The notes under the pieces were generated by a model. The model was given only the letters and a program-made list of their open reading frames with translations. It did not search any database and was not told the DNA's origin. The position numbers and the translations under genes were made by a program. From positions 1,984,001 through 2,048,000 of the forward strand of contig NZ_CP041638.1 in assembly GCF_007197775.1 (NCBI RefSeq): 64,000 bases of DNA. Direction: 5' to 3'. Origin of the DNA: Thalassotalea sp. PS06. GTDB lineage: Bacteria; Pseudomonadota; Gammaproteobacteria; Enterobacterales; Alteromonadaceae. Positions within the stretch are counted from its first letter, which is position 1. Each line of letters starts with the position of its first letter. Of this stretch, positions 18,570 through 27,635 are shown piece after piece.

Positions 18570-19934
18570 TTATAGATTTACCAACTCAACAATCTTGGCA
18601 AGTTTATCTGAGGTAGGATAAGACTCTGCACTCCAGCCAAGGCGCACAATAACCATCTCTTTTGACGGAATAACCATAACAATTTGTGAGCGGTTACCGG
18701 ACATTGAATAAGCATCTTCCGGTAATTTTTCCCAGCGCAGCTCATCGCCACCGCCATTTAACCAAAACTGGTAACCGTAACGAGGATCGTTTTTAGAAAC
18801 GTTCGGTGATTGAGCCTTGGCTACCCAATCTTCGCTTAAAAATCGAGTGCCGTTTAATTCACCGCCATTTAGCATTACCTGGCCCAGTTTCGCCCAATCC
18901 GGAGCACTGGCATAAATGTAAGAGCTACCGACTAACACACCGCTTGGATCCGGTTCAAACGTCGAACGGGCCATATTAAGCGGCTTAAACCATTGTCCAT
19001 ACAGGTAATCCATTTGCTGTTGTAGGTTGCCACCTAAGGTTTCATATACCAGCCGGGACAATAAATTTGTGGTACCGGAAGAATAAGAAAAGTGCTCGCC
19101 CGGGGCATAAACTAGTGGGCTTTGCATGGCGATATCAGAAGCGGAATAGGTATAGAACAACATGCGGGTTGAATCACTGCCAGGCGCATAGGTTTCATCA
19201 AAACCCAGACCTGAAGACATCCGCAATAAGCTTTCTAAATCTATCTCTCGTCTGTCATCTTGCTGCCATGCTTCAAATAAATTGTTCTCTTTCAATTCAA
19301 GCTGCTTTTGATAGATAAGATTACCGACCATCATTGCCGTCACACTCTTACCCATGGACCAACCCAGATGAGGCGTTTGTTGCTCAAAGCCTTCACCCGT
19401 CGCGTAGCTCAATAGTTTTCCGTTTTTAACAACTAATAAAGAACGAGTTTGGTAGCCCTGGGCATTATCCTCAGCAACGATTTCAGCGACCTTTGCCTGT
19501 AAATCTGTATCGATATCGTTAAGTGCACTACCCAATGGCCAGGTTTCATCCGACGCGGTTATGGCTGTAACGTTAACGGCGTCAAGCGCCTTAGTATCGC
19601 CGATATCCAAAGTACAGCCGATACCGTCCCTGAATGTAGCGCTCATCGGTGATAGGCCTAGCAAGTTTGCGTAAGCTTTTTTCTGCTTATCATCGTATTC
19701 AACATCGACTAGAGAATATGCCGGTGAATAAGATGCCAAATCCGCCATTACCTGGTCTTCGTCCAGACCGGTGATATAGCGCCCTGAACAGGCAATTTTA
19801 GAACCAAGGCCAGTGGCAACATCTGCCGCTGAACCGAGCGCCATTGGCGATACGCCAGCAATAGGTTTAAGAAGAAAGAGGATCGTTACGAAAAGTGCGA
19901 TCAATGTAAAAAAGATTGTTTTCAGCCAGGCCAT
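18570..19934 (-). CDS. Serine hydrolase, beta-lactamase/esterase family, membrane-anchored
   Basis: A 454-residue protein with an N-terminal hydrophobic helix, then a class C beta-lactamase-type domain. The SxxK motif SMGK lies at about residues 193-196. The YSSGTTN segment near 284 replaces the usual YxN region, and the C-terminal motif is less clear. Family members are D-aminopeptidases, esterases or penicillin-binding-like proteins, so the activity is not fixed. An AGGA lies eight bases before the ATG chosen here. An ATG three codons upstream has no well-placed ribosome site. Confidence 0.85.
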   Translation of the reverse strand: MAWLKTIFFTLIALFVTILFLLKPIAGVSPMALGSAADVATGLGSKIACSGRYITGLDEDQVMADLASYSPAYSLVDVEYDDKQKKAYANLLGLSPMSATFRDGIGCTLDIGDTKALDAVNVTAITASDETWPLGSALNDIDTDLQAKVAEIVAEDNAQGYQTRSLLVVKNGKLLSYATGEGFEQQTPHLGWSMGKSVTAMMVGNLIYQKQLELKENNLFEAWQQDDRREIDLESLLRMSSGLGFDETYAPGSDSTRMLFYTYSASDIAMQSPLVYAPGEHFSYSSGTTNLLSRLVYETLGGNLQQQMDYLYGQWFKPLNMARSTFEPDPSGVLVGSSYIYASAPDWAKLGQVMLNGGELNGTRFLSEDWVAKAQSPNVSKNDPRYGYQFWLNGGGDELRWEKLPEDAYSMSGNRSQIVMVIPSKEMVIVRLGWSAESYPTSDKLAKIVELVNL

Positions 19935-20030
19935 AAACTTCATCCTGTTGTTTTTGTTTTCAGCGATGGTACTAGCTGATCAACAAAACCTCAAGAGCCC
20001 TATCCCGTATCAGGCTGTATTGATGGCTTA

Positions 20031-21005
20031 CTACAACACCACAGTGCGATGTCCGTTGAGCAGGATCCTGTCTTCAATATGCCAGCGAACGGCTCGGGCT
20101 AACGCCGTTGCTTCAATATCGTGACCAATCTCTATCATATCCCGCACCGTTGTTGCGTGATCGACCGATTTTACTTCCTGCACGATGATCGGTCCTTCAT
20201 CGAGATCTTCTGTCACATAATGGGCGGTCGCACCAATAATTTTCACACCACGATCATGGGCCTGCTGATATGGTTTTGCGCCTTTAAACCCTGGCAAGAA
20301 GGAATGGTGAATATTAATGGCTCTGCCATGCAGCTTTTGACAAAGATCATCAGAGAGGATTTGCATATACCGCGCCAGCACCAGCAAATCAGCCTGATAG
20401 TCACTAAACAGTTGCCACAGGCGAGCTTCCTGCTCCGGTTTATTGGTTTTATCTACGGGTAGATAATGAAAATCGATACCGTAAAACTCGGCAATTTTCC
20501 TGGCACTTTGATGGTTAGAAACAATGGCACTGATGTCAGCCTTAAGAACGCCAGATTGCCATTTGTTTAATAACAAATGCAGACAATGGTCGTCGCGACT
20601 TACCATGATGACGATTTTTGGACGCTGTTTTGCGCAGCGCAGCTGATAGGTCATTTGCATGGACTCTGCAAACGCAGCGAAATCCTGCTCAAACTTTTCG
20701 GCGCTGCAGGTTAGCTGCCTGTCGTCGAACTCAATACGCATGTTAAATAGCAGCTTTTCAGGATCGGCATAGTGACGGGCATTAATGATAAACGCGCCGT
20801 GCTGATATAGATGGCCGGTGATTTTTGCCATCACCCCAAGGTCATCCGGACAGGTAAGTTTCAACACATATGACTTAGTCGCTTGTTCGCCTGACATAAC
20901 ATTGTTTGAGTCCGTATTCGCAGACACTCGTGGTTCACCCGCTGGATACGAATGATTATTGCTCGTTTGAGAATAGGCTTGTTGATCACTTTCTGAAATG
21001 GCCAC
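20031..21005 (-). CDS. purU: Formyltetrahydrofolate deformylase with N-terminal extension
   Basis: PurU hydrolyses 10-formyl-THF to formate and THF. The regulatory ACT domain starts near residue 45 (YVLKLTCPDDLGVMAKITGHLY). The formyltransferase-like catalytic domain has NIHHSFLPGFKGAKPYQQAHDRGVKIIGATAHYVTEDLDEGPII, with the expected Asn, His and Asp. The first 36 residues are a polar, low-complexity extension. The GTG start is supported by AAGGAG seven bases upstream. An in-frame ATG at codon 37 (20897) would give the usual 288-residue length but has no clear ribosome site. Confidence 0.93.
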   Translation of the reverse strand: MAISESDQQAYSQTSNNHSYPAGEPRVSANTDSNNVMSGEQATKSYVLKLTCPDDLGVMAKITGHLYQHGAFIINARHYADPEKLLFNMRIEFDDRQLTCSAEKFEQDFAAFAESMQMTYQLRCAKQRPKIVIMVSRDDHCLHLLLNKWQSGVLKADISAIVSNHQSARKIAEFYGIDFHYLPVDKTNKPEQEARLWQLFSDYQADLLVLARYMQILSDDLCQKLHGRAINIHHSFLPGFKGAKPYQQAHDRGVKIIGATAHYVTEDLDEGPIIVQEVKSVDHATTVRDMIEIGHDIEATALARAVRWHIEDRILLNGHRTVVL

Positions 21006-21115
21006 GACACTGCTCCTTGATAACCTTACTATGAAATTTAAAAGCTATATCAGCGATTTACAAAGGTTATTTTTTCATAATATGTAAGCAAAAATATATA
21101 ACGGTTTGAATTGAG

Positions 21116-21140
21116 ATCCCGTGTAAAGACATCACGGGAT
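21116..21140 (+). repeat. Hairpin at the edge of the 23-bp array
   Basis: A perfect inverted repeat ATCCCGTG/CACGGGAT with a nine-base loop. Its right arm overlaps the first unit of the 23-bp tandem array. It resembles a REP-type element (complement reads GTCATCCCGTG...CACGGGAT). Confidence 0.7.
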
Positions 21141-21618
21141 GACGGTTTCGGGAGTTTCGGGATGACGATTTGAGGAATTTTGGGATGACGATTTGAGGAA
21201 TTTTGGGATGATGATTTGAGGAATTTCGGGTTGAAGAGTTTAGGCGTTTGGGGATGACGATTTGAGGAATTTTGGGTTGAAGAGTTTAGGCGTTTGGGGA
21301 TGACGATTTGAGGAATTTTGGGTTGAAGAGTTTAGGCGTTTGGGGATGACGATTTGAGGAATTTTGGGATGATGATTTGAGGAATTTCGGGTTGAAGAGT
21401 TTAGGCGTTTGAGGATGATGATTTGGGGAGTTTTGGGATGATGATTTGAGGAATTTCGGGTTGAAGAGTTTAGGCGTTTGGGGATGATGATTTGGGGAGT
21501 TTTTTGGGGACGAGTTTAGGCGTTTCTGGATGATGGTTTTGGGAATTGCGGGATGACAATTTGGGGAGTTTCGGAATGACGGTTTTGGGAGTTTCGGGGT
21601 GACGGTTTGCGGAGTTTC
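21136..21618 (+). repeat. Minisatellite: 21 tandem units of 23 bp
   Basis: Counting by hand gives 21 consecutive units of exactly 23 bp, with a partial unit after. There are two main types: GGGATGACGATTTGAGGAAT-TTT and GGGTTGAAGAGTTTAGGCGT-TTG. From unit 5 onward they often alternate, giving a 46-bp higher-order period. The outer units on both sides are more diverged than the centre. It lies between the 3' end of pta and the start of purU, about 130 bp upstream of the purU start. The rest of this 923-bp gap (21619-21884) shows no gene. Confidence 0.9.
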
Positions 21619-21884
21619 GGGATTACTAATTGCGAATGGCCGTATGCGATTTACTGGGCAGCAAGGCGGTTAAATCGAAGTGTACGGTTGCGACGCACCG
21701 AACAAGTGTATTCCGTGTATTGAATGTGGAGATGGTGGTTTAATCGAAGCCCAAGCTGCGAACTAATTTTGCTACTCTGGCTAACAGGTCAGTTTGGATT
21801 AGTTGGGCCTGGCTCGGTTTGGTTTAGTTTGGCGAGAAAACGATTTAGTTTCGTTTAACACGAGACATTTATCGGAACAGAGTG

Positions 21885-21920
21885 AAAAATGGGTTGGAGC
21901 CAATTACGACTCCAGACCCA
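21885..21920 (-). terminator. Rho-independent terminator of ackA-pta
   Basis: On the minus strand: TGGGTCTGGAG, loop, CTCCAACCCA, then TTTTTC. It has a ten-pair stem with one bulge. It begins nine bases after the pta stop codon. Confidence 0.75.
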
Positions 21921-21928
21921 ATTAAGGT

Positions 21929-24040
21929 TTAACCGCCAGCCTGAATAGCGGTAAGAGCGATGGTATAAACGATATCGTCAACCAAGGCGCCACGAGATAA
22001 GTCGTTCACCGGCTTATTCATACCCTGGAGCATGGGGCCAATACTGACTAAATCTGCCGAACGTTGTACCGCTTTATAGGTGGTGTTACCGGTATTCAAA
22101 TCCGGGAAGATAAAGACCGTAGCTTTACCCGCCACCTTACTCTTCGGCGCTTTTTTCTTGGCAACGTTTTCCATTACCGCAGCGTCATATTGCAGCGGTC
22201 CATCAATTAACAAGTCAGGACGTTTTTCCTGAGCTATCTTGGTCGCTTTTGCCACCTTCTCTACGTCTTGCCCCGTTCCTGATTGACCCGTACTGTAGGA
22301 GATCATTGCAACCTTAGGTTCAATACCAAATTTCGCTGCGGAATCCGCAGATTGAATTGCAATGTCAGCAAGCTGCTCGGCACTTGGATCCGGATTAATC
22401 GCACAATCGCCATAAACAAAGACCTGATCAGGCAACAGCATAAAGAACACCGAAGACACTAGTGAGGTTCCTGGTGCCGTTTTAATAAGCTGTAGTGCTG
22501 GTCTGATGGTATTGGCGGTAGTATGCACAGCACCGGAGACCAAGCCATCTACCTGTCCTAGTTGCAGCATCATGGTACCAAGCACAACATTGTCTTTGAG
22601 CTCTTCTCTGGCAACAATATCAGTCAAGCCTTTGTGTTTTCGAAGGTTTACCATAGGTGCGACATAATTTTCGCGAATTGCTTCCGGCTCAGTGATAATC
22701 ACCCCGGGAGGTAATTGAATACCCTGCTGCTCCGCCGTACGCAAAATCTCTTCTTTGTTTCCTAACAGCTGACAACGGGCAATATTACGCTGTGCACATA
22801 TCGCTGCAGCCTTAATGGTGCGAACTTCATTACCTTCTGGTAACACCACAAGTTTTTGAGCTTGTCGTGCTAATTCGGTGAGTTTAAAGCGGAACGCTGG
22901 TGGCGACATTAAGCCCGGTTTGCCTTCATGAGATGCAAACTGGCTGAGCCACTCATGATCAAGATTATCAGCAACATAATCCTTGATCTTATTCATCCGT
23001 TGCTCGTCCTCTTCCGGGATTTCAGGGTTGTAGCTCATCATATGCCTGGATGTTTGCCAGGTATCCCAAGGCACCGATAACACAGGCAAGCCGGTATCAA
23101 ATGCCTGTTGGCACAGTTCTAACACTTTACCTGTAGGGTGAATGCCATTGGTGAGCAATAGCGCCCCTACCTTGGTGCCATTCATCGCTGACAAACAGGT
23201 GGCAATAATGATATCGGTTCGATCCCCAGGGGTAACCACCAAACGCCCGGCAGCCAAATGACTGGTCAAGTTGGCAACGGTTCGGGCACAAAAGCTGATA
23301 GAACGAATACGGCGATGTTCTATGTCGCCGCGATTGACAATACTGGCTTGCAAATATTGGCAAACATCAATCACCCTAGGAGCGACTAAGTCGATTTCCC
23401 ATGGGATCGCACCGATAAGATCAAACCCTGGTCGATGAAATATGTCTAAATCCCGCCAGGGTTGTATGTCGAAATCTCGGTTGATGTCGATTTCCCTGGG
23501 CAACAAACCAAATACATCTTTATCCGGTGAATTAAGCTTGTTAATGACACACCCCAACAAACGCGGGTTTTCAACACCGCCGAAGGTTTTCGCGCTTACA
23601 TCAATACGATCTTCAAACTCTTCTGGAGTATCGCTATCTGGCGTTGCCACCAAAATGACATCGGCGGATAAGGTCTGCGCAACCAGTTGATTCAATCGTG
23701 CGGTATAAGGCTGACGAGTAGTTGGGATCAATCCTTCAATAACCAGAACATCCTGGTCAAACTGCTGACAATTACCGACAATTTCTTCAAGAATAACGTC
23801 CTGCTGCCCTTCCCCCATCTGCTCTTCAACGTAAGAAAGCGATATAGAATGCTGGTGAATCGAAGCCTTGCTGTCTTTTTGGCCTTTGCGGCCTTTCATG
23901 ACGCTACGTGATGGCTGGTTAATCGGTTTGAAATAGCCGACATTAACCCCTAATTGCTGAAGCTTATGATAGAAACCATAGGAGACACTACTCAGGCCAA
24001 CCCCAAAGCCGACCGGAACAAACATGATTCGACGTGCCAT
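21929..24040 (-). CDS. pta: Phosphate acetyltransferase
   Basis: Interconverts acetyl-CoA and acetyl phosphate. The 703-residue protein is the long gammaproteobacterial type. It has an N-terminal P-loop-like, BioD-related domain (MFVPVGFGVGLSSVSYG), a middle DRTGG-type domain (about 225-330) and the C-terminal catalytic PTA domain (about 380-700, with VSGAVHTTANTIRPALQLIKT and SYSTGQSGTG). Its ATG overlaps the ackA stop by one base (TAATG), so translation is probably coupled. Confidence 0.97.
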   Translation of the reverse strand: MARRIMFVPVGFGVGLSSVSYGFYHKLQQLGVNVGYFKPINQPSRSVMKGRKGQKDSKASIHQHSISLSYVEEQMGEGQQDVILEEIVGNCQQFDQDVLVIEGLIPTTRQPYTARLNQLVAQTLSADVILVATPDSDTPEEFEDRIDVSAKTFGGVENPRLLGCVINKLNSPDKDVFGLLPREIDINRDFDIQPWRDLDIFHRPGFDLIGAIPWEIDLVAPRVIDVCQYLQASIVNRGDIEHRRIRSISFCARTVANLTSHLAAGRLVVTPGDRTDIIIATCLSAMNGTKVGALLLTNGIHPTGKVLELCQQAFDTGLPVLSVPWDTWQTSRHMMSYNPEIPEEDEQRMNKIKDYVADNLDHEWLSQFASHEGKPGLMSPPAFRFKLTELARQAQKLVVLPEGNEVRTIKAAAICAQRNIARCQLLGNKEEILRTAEQQGIQLPPGVIITEPEAIRENYVAPMVNLRKHKGLTDIVAREELKDNVVLGTMMLQLGQVDGLVSGAVHTTANTIRPALQLIKTAPGTSLVSSVFFMLLPDQVFVYGDCAINPDPSAEQLADIAIQSADSAAKFGIEPKVAMISYSTGQSGTGQDVEKVAKATKIAQEKRPDLLIDGPLQYDAAVMENVAKKKAPKSKVAGKATVFIFPDLNTGNTTYKAVQRSADLVSIGPMLQGMNKPVNDLSRGALVDDIVYTIALTAIQAGG

Positions 24041-25242
24041 TAGTTGCCCTCATTAATTAGTTGGTAGGTTTGTTCGGCAATGACCCACTCTTCATTAGTT
24101 GGAATGACCCAACAACCGGTGTGTCCAGCTTTTGCAATATTGCCGCTTTTGCCAAATCGAGTGGCCAGATTTGCCTCGTTATCAATAGCAAGGTTTAGTA
24201 GTTTCAAGCGATTAACCACCCTTTCCCTGACTAACGACGAGTTTTCGCCAATACCACCGGTAAACACAATGCCGTCAAGCTTACTCAGTGATGCGCTATA
24301 GCTGGCAATGGTTTTACTGATTTGATAACAGAAAATATCCATCGCCAGGTTTGCGTGTTCGTTACCATCGTTCTCAATGGCTTCTTCCAGAGTACGACAA
24401 TCATTGCTGATTTCAGAAATGCCCAGCAAACCACTTTCTTTGTTCAGCAAGCTATCCACCTGTTCAATGCTATAGCCAAGTTGCTTGCACAAATGAAAAA
24501 CGATACCAGGATCCAAACTACCGCTTCGGGTACCCATCACTAAGCCTTCAAGCGGTGTAAGCCCCATAGAGGTGTCAACGCATTGCCCGCCTTCAATGGC
24601 AGCAATGGAACAACCGTTGCCAAGGTGAGCGGTTATGACATGAGTATCTTCAATAGGTTTATTGTTCATCTGCGCGAACTGCATCGATACAAAGTAGTGA
24701 CTGGTGCCATGGAAACCATAACGACGAATACTGTGCTGCTCATAAAGCTTATAGGGTAAGCCGTACAAATATGCGGTTTTTGGCATGGTCTGATGAAATG
24801 CAGTATCGAATACCGCGACTTGCGGAAGGTGGCTAAACGCCTGTTTAGAGGCCCGGATACCGATTAAATTTACCGGATTGTGTAAAGGTGCCAGTGCCGA
24901 AAGTGCTTCTATGGTTTTTTCGACAACTTCGGTTACTAATTCTGGTTTACTGTAATTCTCACCACCATGTACGACTCGATGGCCAATGGCTAACAACCGT
25001 TGTTCGAATTTGTGTTGATACAAAAACGCCACTAAATGGGATAAGGCACTTTGATGATCAAAGGGGTCTGGTAACCGCGAGGTATTCTTTTCGCCATCCA
25101 TTTTTATGGTGATACTGGCGTCATTGCTAAGCAGGCGTTCAGCAAGGCCGGAGAGAAGAGTTTCGCCGCTTTGCGGCACAATTAAGGAAAATTTTAATGA
25201 TGAGCTGCCACAATTGATGACTAACACACAATCTTTTGTCAT
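24040..25242 (-). CDS. ackA: Acetate kinase
   Basis: Transfers phosphate between acetyl phosphate and ADP, making ATP and acetate. From the ATG at 25242 the protein has 400 residues, like E. coli AckA, and opens with the phosphate-binding motif VLVINCGSSSLKFSLI. GHRVVHGG, DTAFHQTMP, RYGFHGTSH, HLGNGCS and GGIGENS are all present. A longer frame starting at 25305 adds 21 residues without family support. AGGA precedes the chosen start. First gene of the ackA-pta pair. Confidence 0.97.
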   Translation of the reverse strand: MTKDCVLVINCGSSSLKFSLIVPQSGETLLSGLAERLLSNDASITIKMDGEKNTSRLPDPFDHQSALSHLVAFLYQHKFEQRLLAIGHRVVHGGENYSKPELVTEVVEKTIEALSALAPLHNPVNLIGIRASKQAFSHLPQVAVFDTAFHQTMPKTAYLYGLPYKLYEQHSIRRYGFHGTSHYFVSMQFAQMNNKPIEDTHVITAHLGNGCSIAAIEGGQCVDTSMGLTPLEGLVMGTRSGSLDPGIVFHLCKQLGYSIEQVDSLLNKESGLLGISEISNDCRTLEEAIENDGNEHANLAMDIFCYQISKTIASYSASLSKLDGIVFTGGIGENSSLVRERVVNRLKLLNLAIDNEANLATRFGKSGNIAKAGHTGCWVIPTNEEWVIAEQTYQLINEGN

Positions 25243-25380
25243 TTCAGGCGTCCTGTATTCGCTAGGAAATTTATTAAGCAATAGTACTTGAAGTTTAGCA
25301 TTCAACTGACCACCGGCTCAAAGCTTAAATACATATCAACTCTCTGTTATGGCTGATATTTTTTCAGTCTGGCAGACACA

Positions 25381-26361
25381 TTAGAGTACTGGAGAAATAA
25401 AACCTTTGGGTTTAACTGCAATGACCGATTGCTGCAGTTGCAAGAGAATGTTTTCCGCAGTATTGCCCATAATAAATCCAGCGAGACCAGTGCGGGCTAC
25501 GGTTCCCATAACCACCAGGTTGGCGTCGATTTGCTCAGCGTATTCGGCAATTTTCTTTCGCGGAGAGCCTTTAAGGGAAATGATCTTAGGTTTTATAAAC
25601 TTTTCGACGTCTTCGCCAAGCAATTCATAGGCGTTGGTTAACAGGCGATTTAACGACTCATCATGGCGATGCTTCAGATCATCGACATAGCGATCCACTT
25701 CTTCCTTTGGCGTTCCTATCAATGGTCCACGCATAGCGCTTTCATAGTTAGCCGTCCACACTGACACCAGATGTAACTCGGCGCTTTCAGCCAAAGCAAT
25801 CGACACAGCGATTTCTATGACGTTTAAATTTAGTGCGTTGCGGGTTTCCAATTCCTGCTGAGGATAATTTTCGCTGGCATCTACCGCCGCTAACACCACT
25901 GAGCACTTCGCTGGTTCAGCTGCCATCGATTTTTCCTGCACCAGCCAAACCGGAATCGGGCATTTGCGCAGTAACCGCATATCCGAGCTACCGAACATAC
26001 GATTCAATAATCCTTCGTCGTCAGCTGATTTAATCACTAAGTCGTATTCACCGGCGCTCGCCTCGCGAATAACCTCGATAAAAGGGACACCTTGAAGGAG
26101 TTTGTGTTCGATGTGAATTTGCTCGTAACTTTCATCAAGCTTGTGCAACAGTTGGTTGTGTTTCTCAACAACAGAAAGATGCAAATCTGATTCCGATACC
26201 TGATCGGGTAGGATGGCCTCGGTATCTAAAATGGTCGGTACAACCGTTACTATGGTTAGCGTCGCCTGGCTGTTTTTTGCCATGATTACCGCTTGAGTTA
26301 GGGCGAGTTGATTATCGTTTTCTTCACTGAAAATGAACAGAAGTTTACTAGGCAGCCACAC
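25381..26361 (-). CDS. Tandem universal stress protein, UspE-like
   Basis: A 326-residue cytoplasmic protein made of two Usp domains (about 1-140 and 152-320), the UspE layout. The second domain keeps the nucleotide-contact pattern GTVARTGLAGFIMGNTAENIL. UspE-type proteins support survival under stress and stasis; the biochemical role is unclear. It follows ackA-pta on the same strand but with its own gap of 138 bp from the ackA start, so the order is uspE-like then ackA. It may respond to the same conditions, which is inference. Confidence 0.88.
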   Translation of the reverse strand: MWLPSKLLFIFSEENDNQLALTQAVIMAKNSQATLTIVTVVPTILDTEAILPDQVSESDLHLSVVEKHNQLLHKLDESYEQIHIEHKLLQGVPFIEVIREASAGEYDLVIKSADDEGLLNRMFGSSDMRLLRKCPIPVWLVQEKSMAAEPAKCSVVLAAVDASENYPQQELETRNALNLNVIEIAVSIALAESAELHLVSVWTANYESAMRGPLIGTPKEEVDRYVDDLKHRHDESLNRLLTNAYELLGEDVEKFIKPKIISLKGSPRKKIAEYAEQIDANLVVMGTVARTGLAGFIMGNTAENILLQLQQSVIAVKPKGFISPVL

Positions 26362-26484
26362 AATATCATCTTCCTTACGGTTAGAATTAATTTAAGTCTA
26401 TATGCGGATGTTTAGGCTTGCCAATTCATGGCATTTTCAGTGCTTTTTTACGCAAACAAGGTTACGCGTAACCCTTTACAAAGT

Positions 26485-27498
26485 TTACTTATCAGCCTGC
26501 AAAAGCGAGCGTAATTGTGCCTTAGAGCCAATATTGAGTTTTTGATAGATGCGGTAAAGATGATTGGAGACAGTAGACGGTGATAGGTTTAACACCTGAG
26601 CTGCCTGCTTGAATGTCATCCCCTGGTTGATTGCATTTACGACCTGTTTTTCACGATTAGTCAGCATATCCAAAGGACCATTTGGCCACAGTTCAACAAT
26701 AAACAGTTCGTCAAAATCCGTGACTTTTAATTGCAGGTTTTCACCGGCGGAAAAATCTTCGAAGGCGGTGTCGGATTGCAATTGTGTGTTGAACGAAGTC
26801 AGCAACTCATCCGGCAATCGGTCAAAACTTTTACCGAACTGAGGATAGTGTTGTTCCAATAAATCCAGCATGCTTGATTGCACCTGATGAAAGTACCCCT
26901 GGCTATCACAAATACCTTTATGGCTTGGATTAGCGCTATCAGGTTGCTGCTCCAGAGTGATAAACAAGGCGTGCTCGGCACTTTTCAGCAAATGATATAA
27001 AGCAATCGATTGATTGGCTTTATCCTCTGCTGAAAACGGCTTATCTCGTTCAAAGCGGTACAGAGTTAACAAGGTGAATAAACCGCTGCGCTCGTCCAGG
27101 TGCATGGAAGCAAGAATTCTCTCAATGCCTAAGGGCTGAAAACACTTTTGATAAATTTGCGACTGATAAAACTCTTCATCGGCAAGTAAGTCCTGCATAT
27201 CGATGGGCTTACCAAGATTGCTCAGCATCACATCAGCCATCGGGTTAATAGCCAAATACTTTAATAACAACTCAGACAGCTGCTCAGGGACATTAAATCG
27301 GGTTCGATTGTGAAAAGTTAAGGTTTGCTGATGACCATTACTCCAAATGGCCCCATCGAAATCGATAACACCCTGTAATTGCGCCAACGCCCAATGGCGA
27401 AATTCCTGCAGTTCGATGCGACTGGTTGCGGTATACAAGCGGGAAATAAGTTGTTGCATAGGCAAGGTGGTTGCTGCGTTAGAGTCTTGTGTGATCAT
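26485..27498 (-). CDS. LuxR-family transcriptional regulator
   Basis: A 337-residue regulator. The C-terminal LuxR/FixJ helix-turn-helix is at about residues 277-331 (LTNREKQVVNAINQGMTFKQAAQVLNLSPSTVSNHLYRIYQKL), with the usual TVSNHL recognition helix. The N-terminal 260 residues show no recognised signal domain. No phosphoacceptor receiver is seen. It is divergent from the FAD/thiamine-diphosphate enzyme pair with a 137-bp shared upstream region, which makes that pair its likely target. Confidence 0.87.
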   Translation of the reverse strand: MITQDSNAATTLPMQQLISRLYTATSRIELQEFRHWALAQLQGVIDFDGAIWSNGHQQTLTFHNRTRFNVPEQLSELLLKYLAINPMADVMLSNLGKPIDMQDLLADEEFYQSQIYQKCFQPLGIERILASMHLDERSGLFTLLTLYRFERDKPFSAEDKANQSIALYHLLKSAEHALFITLEQQPDSANPSHKGICDSQGYFHQVQSSMLDLLEQHYPQFGKSFDRLPDELLTSFNTQLQSDTAFEDFSAGENLQLKVTDFDELFIVELWPNGPLDMLTNREKQVVNAINQGMTFKQAAQVLNLSPSTVSNHLYRIYQKLNIGSKAQLRSLLQADK

Positions 27499-27533
27499 TA
27501 AATAACTACCATTGGGTAATTTTTACTATAGCG

Positions 27534-27600
27534 CTGTTGCACGCATTTATTATTATGAAGTTAATCGCATTATGTCTTTCTGGGCGAATTCACGCAACAG
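27534..27600. promoter_or_regulatory. Candidate operator in the LuxR-enzyme divergent region
   Basis: CTGTTGC (27534-27540) and GCAACAG (27594-27600) are perfect inverted repeats of seven bases, 53 bp apart, in the region between the divergent genes. They could be paired regulator sites joined by a loop, or chance. Confidence 0.3.
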
Positions 27601-27635
27601 ACAGACAAATTCGTTAAAGAATTAAAAGGTTATTT

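Noticed and set aside
21100..21650. CRISPR array
   Set aside because: The 23-bp units are head to tail with no unique spacers, and no cas gene is nearby.
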